9,993 bases of DNA from Alphaproteobacteria bacterium (lineage in GTDB: Bacteria > Pseudomonadota > Alphaproteobacteria > Caulobacterales > Caulobacteraceae): contig JAGWSE010000321.1 of NCBI GenBank assembly GCA_028869395.1, positions 1 through 9,993 on the forward strand. Direction: 5' to 3'. Below the pieces are notes generated by a model. The model searched no databases, was not told the DNA's origin, and worked only from the letters and a program-made list of their open reading frames with translations. The position numbers were made by a program, and so were the translations under genes. Positions 1 to 6,786 of this stretch are shown here, in pieces; the first letter of the stretch is position 1, and each line of letters begins with the position of its first letter.

Positions 1-1
1 G

Positions 2-1147
2 CGCCTGCCGCTGGTGCGCCGCGCCGAGATGCTGGCCGAGCTGATGCGCCTGCAGTTCTCGGTCGCGGTGGGCGGCACGCACGGCAAGACCACCACCACC
101 TCGATGATCGCGGCCCTGCTGGACGCCGGCGGACTCGATCCGACCGTCGTCAACGGCGGCATCATCAACGCCTACGGGACCAACGCGAAGGTGGGGCAGG
201 GCGACTGGATCGTCGTCGAGGCCGACGAGAGCGACGGCTCGTTCCTGAAGCTGCGCTCCACGGTGGCCGTGGTCACCAACATCGATCCCGAGCACCTCGA
301 CCACTACGGCGACTTCGAGGCCGTGAAAAAGGCGTTCCGGGACTTCGTCGAGAACATCCCCTTCTACGGCTTTGCCGCGGTCTGCACCGACCACGCGGAA
401 GTCCAGGCGATGGCTGCGCGCGTGGAGAACCGCCGCCTCGTGGCCTACGGCGTCAACCCCCAGGCCGACGTCCGCGCCGAGAACATCACGATGGGCCCGG
501 AGGGCGCCCGCTTCGACGTCGTGATCGCGCCGCGCGAGGACGGGACGGAGCGGATTCCGGACCTGCGCCTGCCCATGCCCGGCCAGCACAACGTGCTGAA
601 CGCCCTGGCCGCCATCGCCGTCGCGCGCGAACTCGGCGTCGGCGCCGACGACATCCGCAAGGGCCTGGCCGGATTCGGCGGGGTGAAGCGCCGCTTCACG
701 ACCACCGGCGTGGCGAACGGCGTGCGCGTGATCGACGACTACGGCCACCATCCGGTGGAGATCGCCTCGGTGCTGAAGGCCGCCCGCGCGGTCACAGAGG
801 GCCGGGTGATCGCCGTGGTCCAGCCGCACCGCTACACCCGGCTTCGCGACCTGTTCGACGAGTTCTGCCACGCCTTCAACGACGCCGACGTGGTGATCGT
901 GGCCGACGTCTACGCCGCGGGCGAGGCGCCGATCGAGGGCGTGGGCCGCGACGCCCTGGTGGCGGCCCTACAGCGCTACGGCCACCGACGCGCGCTGGCG
1001 CTGGCGAGCCCCGCAGACCTGCCCGCGGTGATCGGCGAAGAAGCCCGTCCTGGCGACCTCGTGGTCTGCCTTGGCGCGGGCGACATCACCAGCTGGGCCT
1101 ATGCGCTGCCCGACCAGCTCCAGGCGCTCGGCAAGGCCGCGGAATGA
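2..1147 (+). CDS. murC: UDP-N-acetylmuramate--L-alanine ligase, 3' part (5' end outside window)
   Basis: Cytoplasmic ATP-dependent ligase that adds L-alanine to UDP-MurNAc, the first step of stem-peptide assembly. The frame is open from the window edge, so the gene is cut by the window rather than truncated; 381 residues are visible against a usual length of about 470. Seen in the fragment: the Mur ligase ATP-binding loop GTHGKTTTT at visible residues 25-33, the central-domain stretch VEADESDGSF, IDPEHLDHYGDF, and the C-terminal-domain motifs DDYGHHPVEI and QPHRYTRLRDLF. HHPVEI and HRYTR favour MurC over MurD, MurE or MurF. The stop codon TGA (1145-1147) overlaps the murB ATG in an ATGA arrangement, so the two are probably translationally coupled in one operon. 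The true start is not visible. Confidence 0.97.
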   Translation, partial: RLPLVRRAEMLAELMRLQFSVAVGGTHGKTTTTSMIAALLDAGGLDPTVVNGGIINAYGTNAKVGQGDWIVVEADESDGSFLKLRSTVAVVTNIDPEHLDHYGDFEAVKKAFRDFVENIPFYGFAAVCTDHAEVQAMAARVENRRLVAYGVNPQADVRAENITMGPEGARFDVVIAPREDGTERIPDLRLPMPGQHNVLNALAAIAVARELGVGADDIRKGLAGFGGVKRRFTTTGVANGVRVIDDYGHHPVEIASVLKAARAVTEGRVIAVVQPHRYTRLRDLFDEFCHAFNDADVVIVADVYAAGEAPIEGVGRDALVAALQRYGHRRALALASPADLPAVIGEEARPGDLVVCLGAGDITSWAYALPDQLQALGKAAE

Positions 1148-2094
1148 GCTGGCCAAATAGGAGCTGGAAAGACCGGCTGCCGGAGGTCCGCGGCAAGCTC
1201 CTGAAGGACGAGCCCCTGGGCCCCTTCACCTGGTTACGCGTCGGCGGCCCGGCGGAGGTGCTGTTCCTGCCCGAAGACGAGCAGGACCTGGCGGACTTCC
1301 TCAAGGGCCTCGATCCCGCCGCGCCGGTCACGCCGCTGGGCGTCGGCTCCAACACCCTCGTGCGCGACGGCGGCGTCGAGGGCGTGGTGGTCCGGCTGGG
1401 CAAGGGCTTCGCAAAGGTGGAGCCACGCGGCGCCTCGCGCATCTTCGCCGGCGCCGCGGTGCTCGACGCGACCCTGGCGCGTGAGGCCGCCAGGGCCGGG
1501 ATCGCGGGTCTGGAGTTCTATCGCGGCGTGCCGGGCTCGATCGGCGGGGCTTGCGTGATGAACGCCGGCTGCTACGGCGCCGAGACCAAGGACGTGCTCG
1601 TCGAAGCCTATGCCGTGACGAGGGGCGGCGAGCGGATCGTGCTTTCCAACGCCGAGCTGGCCTTCAGCTACCGCAAGTCCGCCCGCGCCGCCGCGGAGCC
1701 CTTGATCTTCACGGGCGCGCTGTTCGAAGGCCGCCCGGACGAGCCCGCGGCCATCGAGGCGCGCATGGACGAGATCACCGCCCGGCGCGAGGCATCCCAG
1801 CCGATCCGCGAGAAGACCGGCGGCTCGACCTTCAAGAACCCGCCCGGCCACTCTTCCTGGAAGCTGGTCGACGAGGCGGGCTGGCGCGGCAAGCCGTTCA
1901 GCGCGAACGGCGGGGCCGGCGCCGCCATGTTCTCCCCCCTTCACGCCAACTTCCTGATCAACACCGGCGAGGCCACGGCCGCCGATCTCGAGGGCCTGGG
2001 CGAAGCCGTCCGCGCCGACGTGAAGGCCAAGTTCGGCGTGGACCTCGAATGGGAGATCAAGCGGATCGGGAAAGCCGTTCCTTTCCCGCGATAG
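1144..2094 (+). CDS. murB: UDP-N-acetylenolpyruvoylglucosamine reductase
   Basis: FAD- and NADPH-dependent cytoplasmic enzyme that reduces UDP-GlcNAc-enolpyruvate to UDP-MurNAc, giving the substrate of MurC encoded just upstream. The product is 316 residues, normal for the shorter MurB type. Seen: FAD-domain signatures LRVGG at 31-35, PLGVGSN at 64-70 and GVPGSIGGA at 128-136; Tyr-Arg at 176-177 (FSYRKS); GGSTFKNP at 226-233, with Ser228 in the place of the proton-donor serine of the family; HANFLIN at 267-273; and a C-terminal glutamate-containing LEWEIKRIG. The ATG at 1144 overlaps the murC stop and precedes the conserved region by a normal distance. No ribosome binding site is needed beyond coupling. 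No key residue is visibly missing. Confidence 0.97.
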   Translation: MSWPNRSWKDRLPEVRGKLLKDEPLGPFTWLRVGGPAEVLFLPEDEQDLADFLKGLDPAAPVTPLGVGSNTLVRDGGVEGVVVRLGKGFAKVEPRGASRIFAGAAVLDATLAREAARAGIAGLEFYRGVPGSIGGACVMNAGCYGAETKDVLVEAYAVTRGGERIVLSNAELAFSYRKSARAAAEPLIFTGALFEGRPDEPAAIEARMDEITARREASQPIREKTGGSTFKNPPGHSSWKLVDEAGWRGKPFSANGGAGAAMFSPLHANFLINTGEATAADLEGLGEAVRADVKAKFGVDLEWEIKRIGKAVPFPR

Positions 2095-2161
2095 CGGGAG
2101 CGGTGGAGACGGAAATCGGCCACGCTCCGTTCGGCGGACGGTCCCTCCCGTGAACGGGAAA
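2084..2161. terminator. Dyad-rich convergent gap, candidate bidirectional terminator
   Basis: The 75 bp between the murB stop and the stop of the opposing thioesterase gene are packed with complementary arms. TCCCGC-GATA-GCGGGA (2084-2099) sits across the murB stop codon. GGAGCG (2097-2102) can pair with CGCTCC (2123-2128). TCCCG-TGAA-CGGGA (2146-2159) forms a third hairpin. TTTCCCG (2082-2088) could also pair with CGGGAAA (2155-2161). None is followed by a good T-tract, so intrinsic termination is an inference from position and symmetry only. Confidence 0.4.
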
Positions 2162-2169
2162 CGAAGATT

Positions 2170-2592
2170 TCAGCCCAGCGCCTTCTCGGCCGGCACGAGC
2201 CTCGCCGTCGAGGTCGCCCGCGCGATCAGCAGGCCGGTCTCGTCGCGCAGCTCCGCCTCCAGGAACGCGGTGCTCTTGCCCAGGTGCACGACCCGCCCTT
2301 CGCCCCAGATCGGGCCCACCTTGGCGGGCGCCCTGTAGCTGACGTTCATGTCGGTCGTGACGGTGTAGAGCGCCCCCTCGGTCATGGCGAAGACCGCCGG
2401 TCCCATGGTGTCGTCCAGCATGGCGGCCAGGAAGCCACCCTGGATGCACCCCGCCGGATTGCGGAACTGCGGCTTGCCCTGGAAGCGGACGCGCACCCAG
2501 CCATCGGCGGGTCGGGCGTGGATCATCTCCCAACCGAGCAGCTCGGCGCAGGGCGGACGGGGCAGGTCGTCGAGGGCGGTGGCGACGCGCAT
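2170..2592 (-). CDS. PaaI-like hotdog-fold thioesterase family protein
   Basis: Predicted cytoplasmic acyl-CoA thioesterase of the PaaI/hotdog-fold type, 140 residues, the usual length for the family; the substrate is unknown. Seen: the conserved block NPAGCIQGGFLAAMLDD at residues 45-61, corresponding to the family's N-x-G-x-x-H-G-G-x-x-x-x-x-x-D/E active-site region. Here a QGG replaces the commoner HGG and an acidic Asp60/Asp61 closes the motif. It is followed by the central strand region TTDMNVSYRAPA. The ATG at 2592 is chosen because GGAG lies 7 nt upstream on the minus strand (atcggagatccgcc). An upstream in-frame start at 2724 would add 44 low-complexity residues and run into the ddl leader. 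The gene lies opposite to the dcw genes, between murB and ddl, and has no evident role in wall synthesis. Confidence 0.9.
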   Translation of the reverse strand: MRVATALDDLPRPPCAELLGWEMIHARPADGWVRVRFQGKPQFRNPAGCIQGGFLAAMLDDTMGPAVFAMTEGALYTVTTDMNVSYRAPAKVGPIWGEGRVVHLGKSTAFLEAELRDETGLLIARATSTARLVPAEKALG

Positions 2593-2631
2593 GGCGGATC
2601 TCCGATGGACCGCGACCCTACCGCCGCGCTG

Positions 2632-2649
2632 CTGACAAGGTTGTGTCAG
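2632..2649. promoter_or_regulatory. Perfect inverted repeat in the thioesterase/ddl divergent region
   Basis: CTGACA-AGGTTG-TGTCAG has two perfect 6-bp arms separated by 6 bp. It lies 39 bp upstream of the thioesterase start and 86 bp upstream of the ddl start. Size and symmetry resemble an operator for a dimeric regulator, but I do not recognise the cognate protein. A TTGACG at 2670-2675 matches the Caulobacter housekeeping -35 consensus, yet I find no matching -10 at the right distance. Confidence 0.35.
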
Positions 2650-2722
2650 GAACTCGCGGGCCTGCCGGCTTGACGGGACTCGCCCCACGGGGCACGCGGC
2701 CGATGAGAGCATCGCCAACCGC

Positions 2723-2728
2723 AAGGAG
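2723..2728 (+). promoter_or_regulatory. Ribosome binding site fixing the ddl TTG start
   Basis: AAGGAG is followed by 7 nt and a TTG codon at 2736. It is the best Shine-Dalgarno sequence near the ddl N-terminus. The alternative in-frame ATG (2703) and GTG (2643) have none. Confidence 0.75.
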
Positions 2729-2735
2729 CCGGCCT

Positions 2736-3689
2736 TTGAGCGCGCCGTTGTCCGGACACCACGTCGCCGTCCTGCTGGGCGGCCTCTCCTCCGAGCGGGA
2801 GGTGAGCCTCGTCTCCGGCCGCGAGTGCGCCGACGCGCTCGAGCGGCTTGGGGCGAAGGTCTCCCGCGTCGACGCGGGCCGCGACATCGCCCAGGTGCTG
2901 ACCCGGCTGAAGCCCGACGTGTGCTTCAACGCCCTGCACGGCGCCTGGGGCGAGGACGGCTGCGTCCAGGGCGTGCTGGAGACGCTGGCGATCCCCTATA
3001 CGCACTCCGGCGTGCTGGCCTCGGCGCTGGCCATGGACAAGGCGAAGTCCAAGGCGGTGCTGGCTGCCGCCGGCGTCACTGTCCCGGGCGGAGGCCTGTT
3101 CAACCGCTTCGTGGCCGCGCGCGAGCACGTGATCGCCCCGCCCTACGTGGTTAAGCCGAACGCGGAAGGCTCCTCCGTCGGCGTCTTCCTGGTCTTCGAG
3201 GGCGCCAACGCCCCGCCGCAGGAGATCGTCGCGCCCGGATGGACCTACGGCGAGGAGGTGATGATCGAGCCCTACGTCGCCGGGAAGGAGCTCGCCGTGG
3301 GCGTCATGGACGGCAAGGCCATGACCGTCACCGACATCATTCCGCGCACAGGTTTCTACGATTACGACGCCAAGTACGGGGAGGGCGGATCGCGCCACGT
3401 CGTGCCCGCCCCGATCCCGCAGCATGTCTTTGAAAAGGCGATGAAACTCGCGGAAGCGGCGCACGCCGCCCTTGGTTGTCGGGGCGTTACCCGATCCGAC
3501 CTCCGTTATGACGACGTTAACGACATTCTGGTCCTCCTTGAGGTGAACACACAGCCCGGCATGACGCCCACCTCGCTCGTCCCCGAGCAGGCGGCGCAGC
3601 AGGGCGTGGACTTCGATCGCCTGGTGCTTTGGATCACGGAGGACGCGTATGCCCGCGGCGGTGCGGGGAGGCCCGCGAGCGAAAGCTAA
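2736..3689 (+). CDS. ddl: D-alanine--D-alanine ligase
   Basis: ATP-grasp cytoplasmic enzyme that joins two D-alanines to form the dipeptide added by MurF. With the TTG start it has 317 residues, typical for the family. Seen: N-terminal LLGGLSSEREVSLVSG with Glu20 in the substrate-binding EREVS; HGAWGEDG at 68-75; AMDKAKSK near 99; the ATP-binding VVKPNAEGSSVGV at 138-150; omega-loop FYDYDAKY at 207-214; and the Mg/phosphate site LEVNTQPGMT at 268-277. The tyrosines of FYDYDAKY fit a D-Ala-D-Ala rather than a D-Ala-D-Lac enzyme. The start was chosen for AAGGAG 7 nt upstream of TTG 2736; ATG 2703 is an alternative adding 11 residues. The last 41 nt overlap ftsQ. Codons 240-275 use several AT-ending triplets, unlike the rest of the gene, and contain a CtrA-like box. 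Confidence 0.96.
   Translation: MSAPLSGHHVAVLLGGLSSEREVSLVSGRECADALERLGAKVSRVDAGRDIAQVLTRLKPDVCFNALHGAWGEDGCVQGVLETLAIPYTHSGVLASALAMDKAKSKAVLAAAGVTVPGGGLFNRFVAAREHVIAPPYVVKPNAEGSSVGVFLVFEGANAPPQEIVAPGWTYGEEVMIEPYVAGKELAVGVMDGKAMTVTDIIPRTGFYDYDAKYGEGGSRHVVPAPIPQHVFEKAMKLAEAAHAALGCRGVTRSDLRYDDVNDILVLLEVNTQPGMTPTSLVPEQAAQQGVDFDRLVLWITEDAYARGGAGRPASES
3506..3520 (+). promoter_or_regulatory. CtrA-like box inside ddl, candidate ftsQA promoter element
   Basis: TTAT-GACGACG-TTAA matches the CtrA consensus TTAA-N7-TTAA at 7 of 8 positions with exact 7-bp spacing. It lies within codons 257-262 of ddl, 128 bp upstream of the ftsQ start. From established knowledge, ftsQA of Caulobacter crescentus is transcribed under CtrA control from a promoter upstream of ftsQ within the ddl region. 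The second half-site reads on as TTAACG, close to the Caulobacter -35 consensus TTGACG. I could not find a convincing -10, so the call rests on the box and its position. Confidence 0.5.
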
Positions 3690-4560
3690 GCCCCGGGTCA
3701 AAGCCCCCCAGAAATCCGCGAAGCGCGTCCGGTCCAAGACCGCCGGACGGCCGCTGCCGTCGCGCAGCGCGCCGCCGCAATTCCATGGCCCCCCGCCAAA
3801 GCTGATCCTGGCCGCCGCCGCCCTGCTGCTCCTCCTGGTCGCGGTGGGCGTGCTCGCCACCGGCCACCGCGCCCAGAAGATCGCCTCGGCCGCCGCTGCC
3901 GGCGTCGAGGGCAGGTTCGCGCAGGCGGGCTTTCGATTGCGCAAGGTGCGCATCGAAGGGGCCACGCAGATGGCCATGAGCGACATCCTCAAGGCCGCCG
4001 GCCTCTACAAGGATGAGCCGCTCCTTGGCGTCGACCTCGCCGCCCTGCGGGACCGCGTGCAGGGCGTGGGCTGGGTGAAGGAGGCCCATGTCGTGCGCCT
4101 GCTGCCCGACACCCTGGTCATCTCCGTGGTCCAGCGCCAGCAGATCGCCGTCTGGCAGCATGACGGCCAGACCTTCGTGATCGACGGCCACGGCCATCCC
4201 ATTCCGGAGGCCGATCCCGCGCGCTTCCCCTATCTCCCGCTGGTGGTGGGGGCGGGGGCGGCCAATGCGGCGCCGACGATCATCCCGCTCATCGCCCAGC
4301 GGCCGAAGCTCATGGGCCGGCTCGACGCCCTCGTGCGCGTCGACGACCGGCGCTGGGACCTTCGGCTGAAGGACGGCTCCATCATCCAGCTCCCCGCCAC
4401 CGGCGAGTCGGCGGCCCTGATCGAGCTCGACCAGCTCGACCAGCGCGACCGCATCCTCGACCTCGGCTTCGAGCGGATCGACCTCAGAAACCCAGACACG
4501 GTGGCCGTGCGGCCGCGCGAGCCTGTCCGTCCCGGACAGCTCCCGGCCGCCGGCGCATGA
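3649..4560 (+). CDS. ftsQ: Cell division protein FtsQ
   Basis: Bitopic inner-membrane divisome protein linking the cytoplasmic ring to the periplasmic FtsB/FtsL complex. The product is 303 residues, within the alphaproteobacterial range. Order of parts: a very basic, Pro/Lys/Arg-rich cytoplasmic tail (residues 1-50); one membrane segment rich in Leu/Ala/Val (about 52-71); a POTRA domain at roughly 95-165 beginning FRLRKVRIEG and ending LLPDTLVISVVQR; then the beta domain with FVIDGHGHPIPE. The C-terminus is Pro/Arg-rich. The ATG at 3649 lies inside the end of ddl (41-nt overlap) and has GGAGG at 3638-3642 with a 6-nt spacer, so translation is likely coupled. ftsA begins 25 nt downstream. Confidence 0.96.
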   Translation: MPAAVRGGPRAKAKPRVKAPQKSAKRVRSKTAGRPLPSRSAPPQFHGPPPKLILAAAALLLLLVAVGVLATGHRAQKIASAAAAGVEGRFAQAGFRLRKVRIEGATQMAMSDILKAAGLYKDEPLLGVDLAALRDRVQGVGWVKEAHVVRLLPDTLVISVVQRQQIAVWQHDGQTFVIDGHGHPIPEADPARFPYLPLVVGAGAANAAPTIIPLIAQRPKLMGRLDALVRVDDRRWDLRLKDGSIIQLPATGESAALIELDQLDQRDRILDLGFERIDLRNPDTVAVRPREPVRPGQLPAAGA

Positions 4561-4585
4561 TCAGCGCACGAGTGGCTCAAGAGCG

Positions 4586-5923
4586 ATGCTGAAGCTTGCG
4601 GCGAAGCCGGAAGAGAAGAAGGAAGGCCGCGAGGGGCTGAAGGCCGCCCTCGGCCGCGCGCCGGTGGTCGCCGCGGTCGACCTCGGCGCCTCCAAGGTGA
4701 CCTGCTTCATCATGAAATCCGACGGCGTACGCCGCGCCGATCGCACGCTGACCACCGCGGGCGTCGGCTACGTCCAGTCGCGCGGGGTCAAGGGCGGCGC
4801 GATCGTGAATATCGATGAGGCTTCAGACGCCATCGCCCAGGCGGTCGAACGCGCCGAGACGGTGGCCGGCCTCTCCGTGCAGGGCGTCACCGTGGCGACC
4901 GGGGGCGGCCAGCTTTCGTCGCACCGCGTAGCCGGCCGCGTCTCGGTCGGCGCTCGCCCCATCGCCGACAACGACCTCGTGCGCGCGATCCAGCATGCGC
5001 TCGCCCAGATCAAGCTGCCGGGTCGGCGGGCGGTGCACATCCTGCCCGTCGGCTGGTCGGTGGACGGACAGGGCGGTGTGAAGGACCCGCGCGCCATGTT
5101 CGGCCGGGTCCTGGGCGTCGAGCTGCTGGTCGTTTCCGTCCCGGAGGCCGTCTTCCACACCCTGGGCGCCTGCGTCGAGCGCGCCCACCTGCAGCTCGAA
5201 GGCGTCGTCGCCGCCCCGTTCGTGTCCGCCCTGGCTGCGCTGGAGGAGGACGAGATGGACCTGGGCTCCGTGTGCATCGACATGGGCGGCGGCTCGACCT
5301 CCGCCGCAGTGTTCAACCAGGGCAGCCTGATCCACGTGGAGACGGTCCCCGTGGGCGGCCACCACGTGACCCAGGACATCGCGCGCGGGCTCTCCACTTC
5401 CATCGCCGGCGCCGAGCGGATCAAGACCCTGCACGGCTCCGCCATCGCCTCGGCCAACGAGGACCGCGAAATGATCGAGGCGCCCCCCAGGGGCGATGAT
5501 CCCGGGGCCGGCCCGGTGATCGCACCCCGCAGCCTGCTCAAGGGCATCATCGCCCCGCGCGTGGAAGAGACGCTGGAGCTGCTGCGCGACCGTCTCAAGG
5601 CCTCCGGCGCGCCGGTCGAGGCAGGCGCGGGCCTGGTGCTGACCGGCGGCGGCTCGCAACTGGCCGGCATCCGCGAAGTGGCCGTGCGCGTCTTCGATCG
5701 GCCGGTGCGCCTCGGCCGCCCCCGCCGCGTCCCGCACCTGGCCGACGCGGCCTCCGGCCCGGCCTTCACCGCCGCCGCCGGCGTTCTCCACCGCGCCGCC
5801 TTCGGCCCACGCGAGGCCGTCTCGACCAAGGCGCTCACCACCGCGCGCCTGCGCCGCGAACCCCTCGACCCCCGCGCCAACCCGGTCGCCAAGGCCGCGG
5901 CCTGGCTTCGGGAGAACCTCTGA
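4586..5923 (+). CDS. ftsA: Cell division protein FtsA
   Basis: Actin-fold ATP-binding protein that tethers FtsZ filaments to the inner membrane. 445 residues. Seen: a charged N-terminal extension of about 25 residues before the first actin motif; phosphate-1 motif VDLGASKVTC (31-40); the FtsA-specific 1C subdomain at roughly 103-185; phosphate-2 motif CIDMGGGST (230-238); adenosine motif LTGGGSQLAG (352-361); and a C-terminal amphipathic targeting helix NPVAKAAAWLRENL (432-445). The ATG at 4586 has only a weak purine-rich stretch (AAGAG) upstream; a later start would eat into the actin fold. Unlike the standard arrangement, ftsZ does not follow directly: about 3.4 kb of other genes intervene. 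Confidence 0.97.
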   Translation: MLKLAAKPEEKKEGREGLKAALGRAPVVAAVDLGASKVTCFIMKSDGVRRADRTLTTAGVGYVQSRGVKGGAIVNIDEASDAIAQAVERAETVAGLSVQGVTVATGGGQLSSHRVAGRVSVGARPIADNDLVRAIQHALAQIKLPGRRAVHILPVGWSVDGQGGVKDPRAMFGRVLGVELLVVSVPEAVFHTLGACVERAHLQLEGVVAAPFVSALAALEEDEMDLGSVCIDMGGGSTSAAVFNQGSLIHVETVPVGGHHVTQDIARGLSTSIAGAERIKTLHGSAIASANEDREMIEAPPRGDDPGAGPVIAPRSLLKGIIAPRVEETLELLRDRLKASGAPVEAGAGLVLTGGGSQLAGIREVAVRVFDRPVRLGRPRRVPHLADAASGPAFTAAAGVLHRAAFGPREAVSTKALTTARLRREPLDPRANPVAKAAAWLRENL

Positions 5924-5937
5924 TCCGCCGACTTCCC

Positions 5938-6780
5938 TTGCGGGAGACGGCAGCGCGCGGCGCGCGTCGTGTAAGGGGCTTCGTCCGCCTCGCCGCATTG
6001 ACCACGATCTTCGCAGCGGCCTCCGCCCATGCGGCAGAGGGCGGCCTGCGCGATTTCTGCGCCCATCGACCGGGCAAGGCTACGCCGCCCTGCCTGATCG
6101 ATCCGGGCCACCTGATGGTCGAGGTGGACGCGCTCGATCTCGCCCACACGCGAGCTGCGGGCGTGACGCAGGACGCGACCTTGCTCCTCAGCCCGCAGTT
6201 CCGATACGGCCTCGGCGACCGCTTTGAAGTCGCCGTGACCTTTGCGCCGTCCCAGCGCCTGCGCACCCGCGACCCGTCCGGCGCGGTCTCCACCGTCAGC
6301 GGGACCGGCGACAGCCAGCTCGCGCTCACCTACAGCCTCAGGAACCCCGACGGGAGCGGGACCTCCGCGGCGCTGGAGGGCTTCGTCGGCCTGCCCACCG
6401 CCGAGCACGGGCTGGGCGCCGGCGGCTTTCAAGGCGGCGTTGTCCTGCCGCTCGCCCTCCCGCTGCCGGCCGGTTTCGCGCTTGGCCTCTCGCCGGAAGT
6501 CGACGCCCTGCGCAGCCCAGGCCGCGGGCTGCATCCGGCCTATGTGGCCGCCGCGGCGCTCAGCCATGGTCTCGGCCATGCCGTCACCGGCTCCCTCGAG
6601 CTCTGGGCGAGCCGCAACGAGGATCCCGCCGGCCACGTGACGCAGGCCACCTTCGACGCTGACCTCGCCTGGATTCCGCACGCGCGTCCGAACCTGCAGC
6701 TCGACGGGGGCGTGAACCTCGGCCTCGACCGCGCCGCCCCGGGCGTCGAGGCCTATCTGGGCGTCGCGCGGAGGTTCTGA
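5938..6780 (+). CDS. Exported outer-membrane beta-barrel protein, phenol-degradation 'transporter' (MetA-pathway) type
   Basis: Predicted outer-membrane beta-barrel; substrate unknown. Up to 280 residues. Seen: an Arg-rich N-terminus, a hydrophobic signal segment (about 16-30) with a likely AHA/AE cleavage near residue 32, a short mature N-terminal loop with two cysteines (Cys41, Cys52) and the pattern DPGHLMVEVDALD, then alternating amphipathic strands (FRYGLGDRFEVAVTF, GTGDSQLALTYSL, FALGLSPEVDALR, ASRNEDPAGH) and a terminal Phe, as in BAM substrates. The pattern recalls the 'putative MetA-pathway of phenol degradation' family, from memory only. The start is uncertain: TTG 5938 has no Shine-Dalgarno sequence and no ATG precedes the signal peptide. 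A CTG at 5920 overlapping the ftsA stop has GGGAG just upstream and would add 6 residues. It may be co-transcribed with ftsA. The gene ends 6 nt from the convergent soxR stop. Confidence 0.8.
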   Translation: MRETAARGARRVRGFVRLAALTTIFAAASAHAAEGGLRDFCAHRPGKATPPCLIDPGHLMVEVDALDLAHTRAAGVTQDATLLLSPQFRYGLGDRFEVAVTFAPSQRLRTRDPSGAVSTVSGTGDSQLALTYSLRNPDGSGTSAALEGFVGLPTAEHGLGAGGFQGGVVLPLALPLPAGFALGLSPEVDALRSPGRGLHPAYVAAAALSHGLGHAVTGSLELWASRNEDPAGHVTQATFDADLAWIPHARPNLQLDGGVNLGLDRAAPGVEAYLGVARRF

Positions 6781-6786
6781 TCGGTC

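Noticed and set aside
1234..1944. A 236-codon minus-strand open frame opposite murB
   Set aside because: Shadow of murB with no recognisable motif.
2646..3992. A 448-codon minus-strand open frame opposite ddl and ftsQ
   Set aside because: No domain, biased composition and complete overlap with well-supported genes.
4768..6681. A 637-codon open frame on the minus strand across ftsA and the beta-barrel gene
   Set aside because: Low-complexity Arg/Ala/Ser/Pro composition, antisense to two clearly recognisable genes; an artefact of high GC content.
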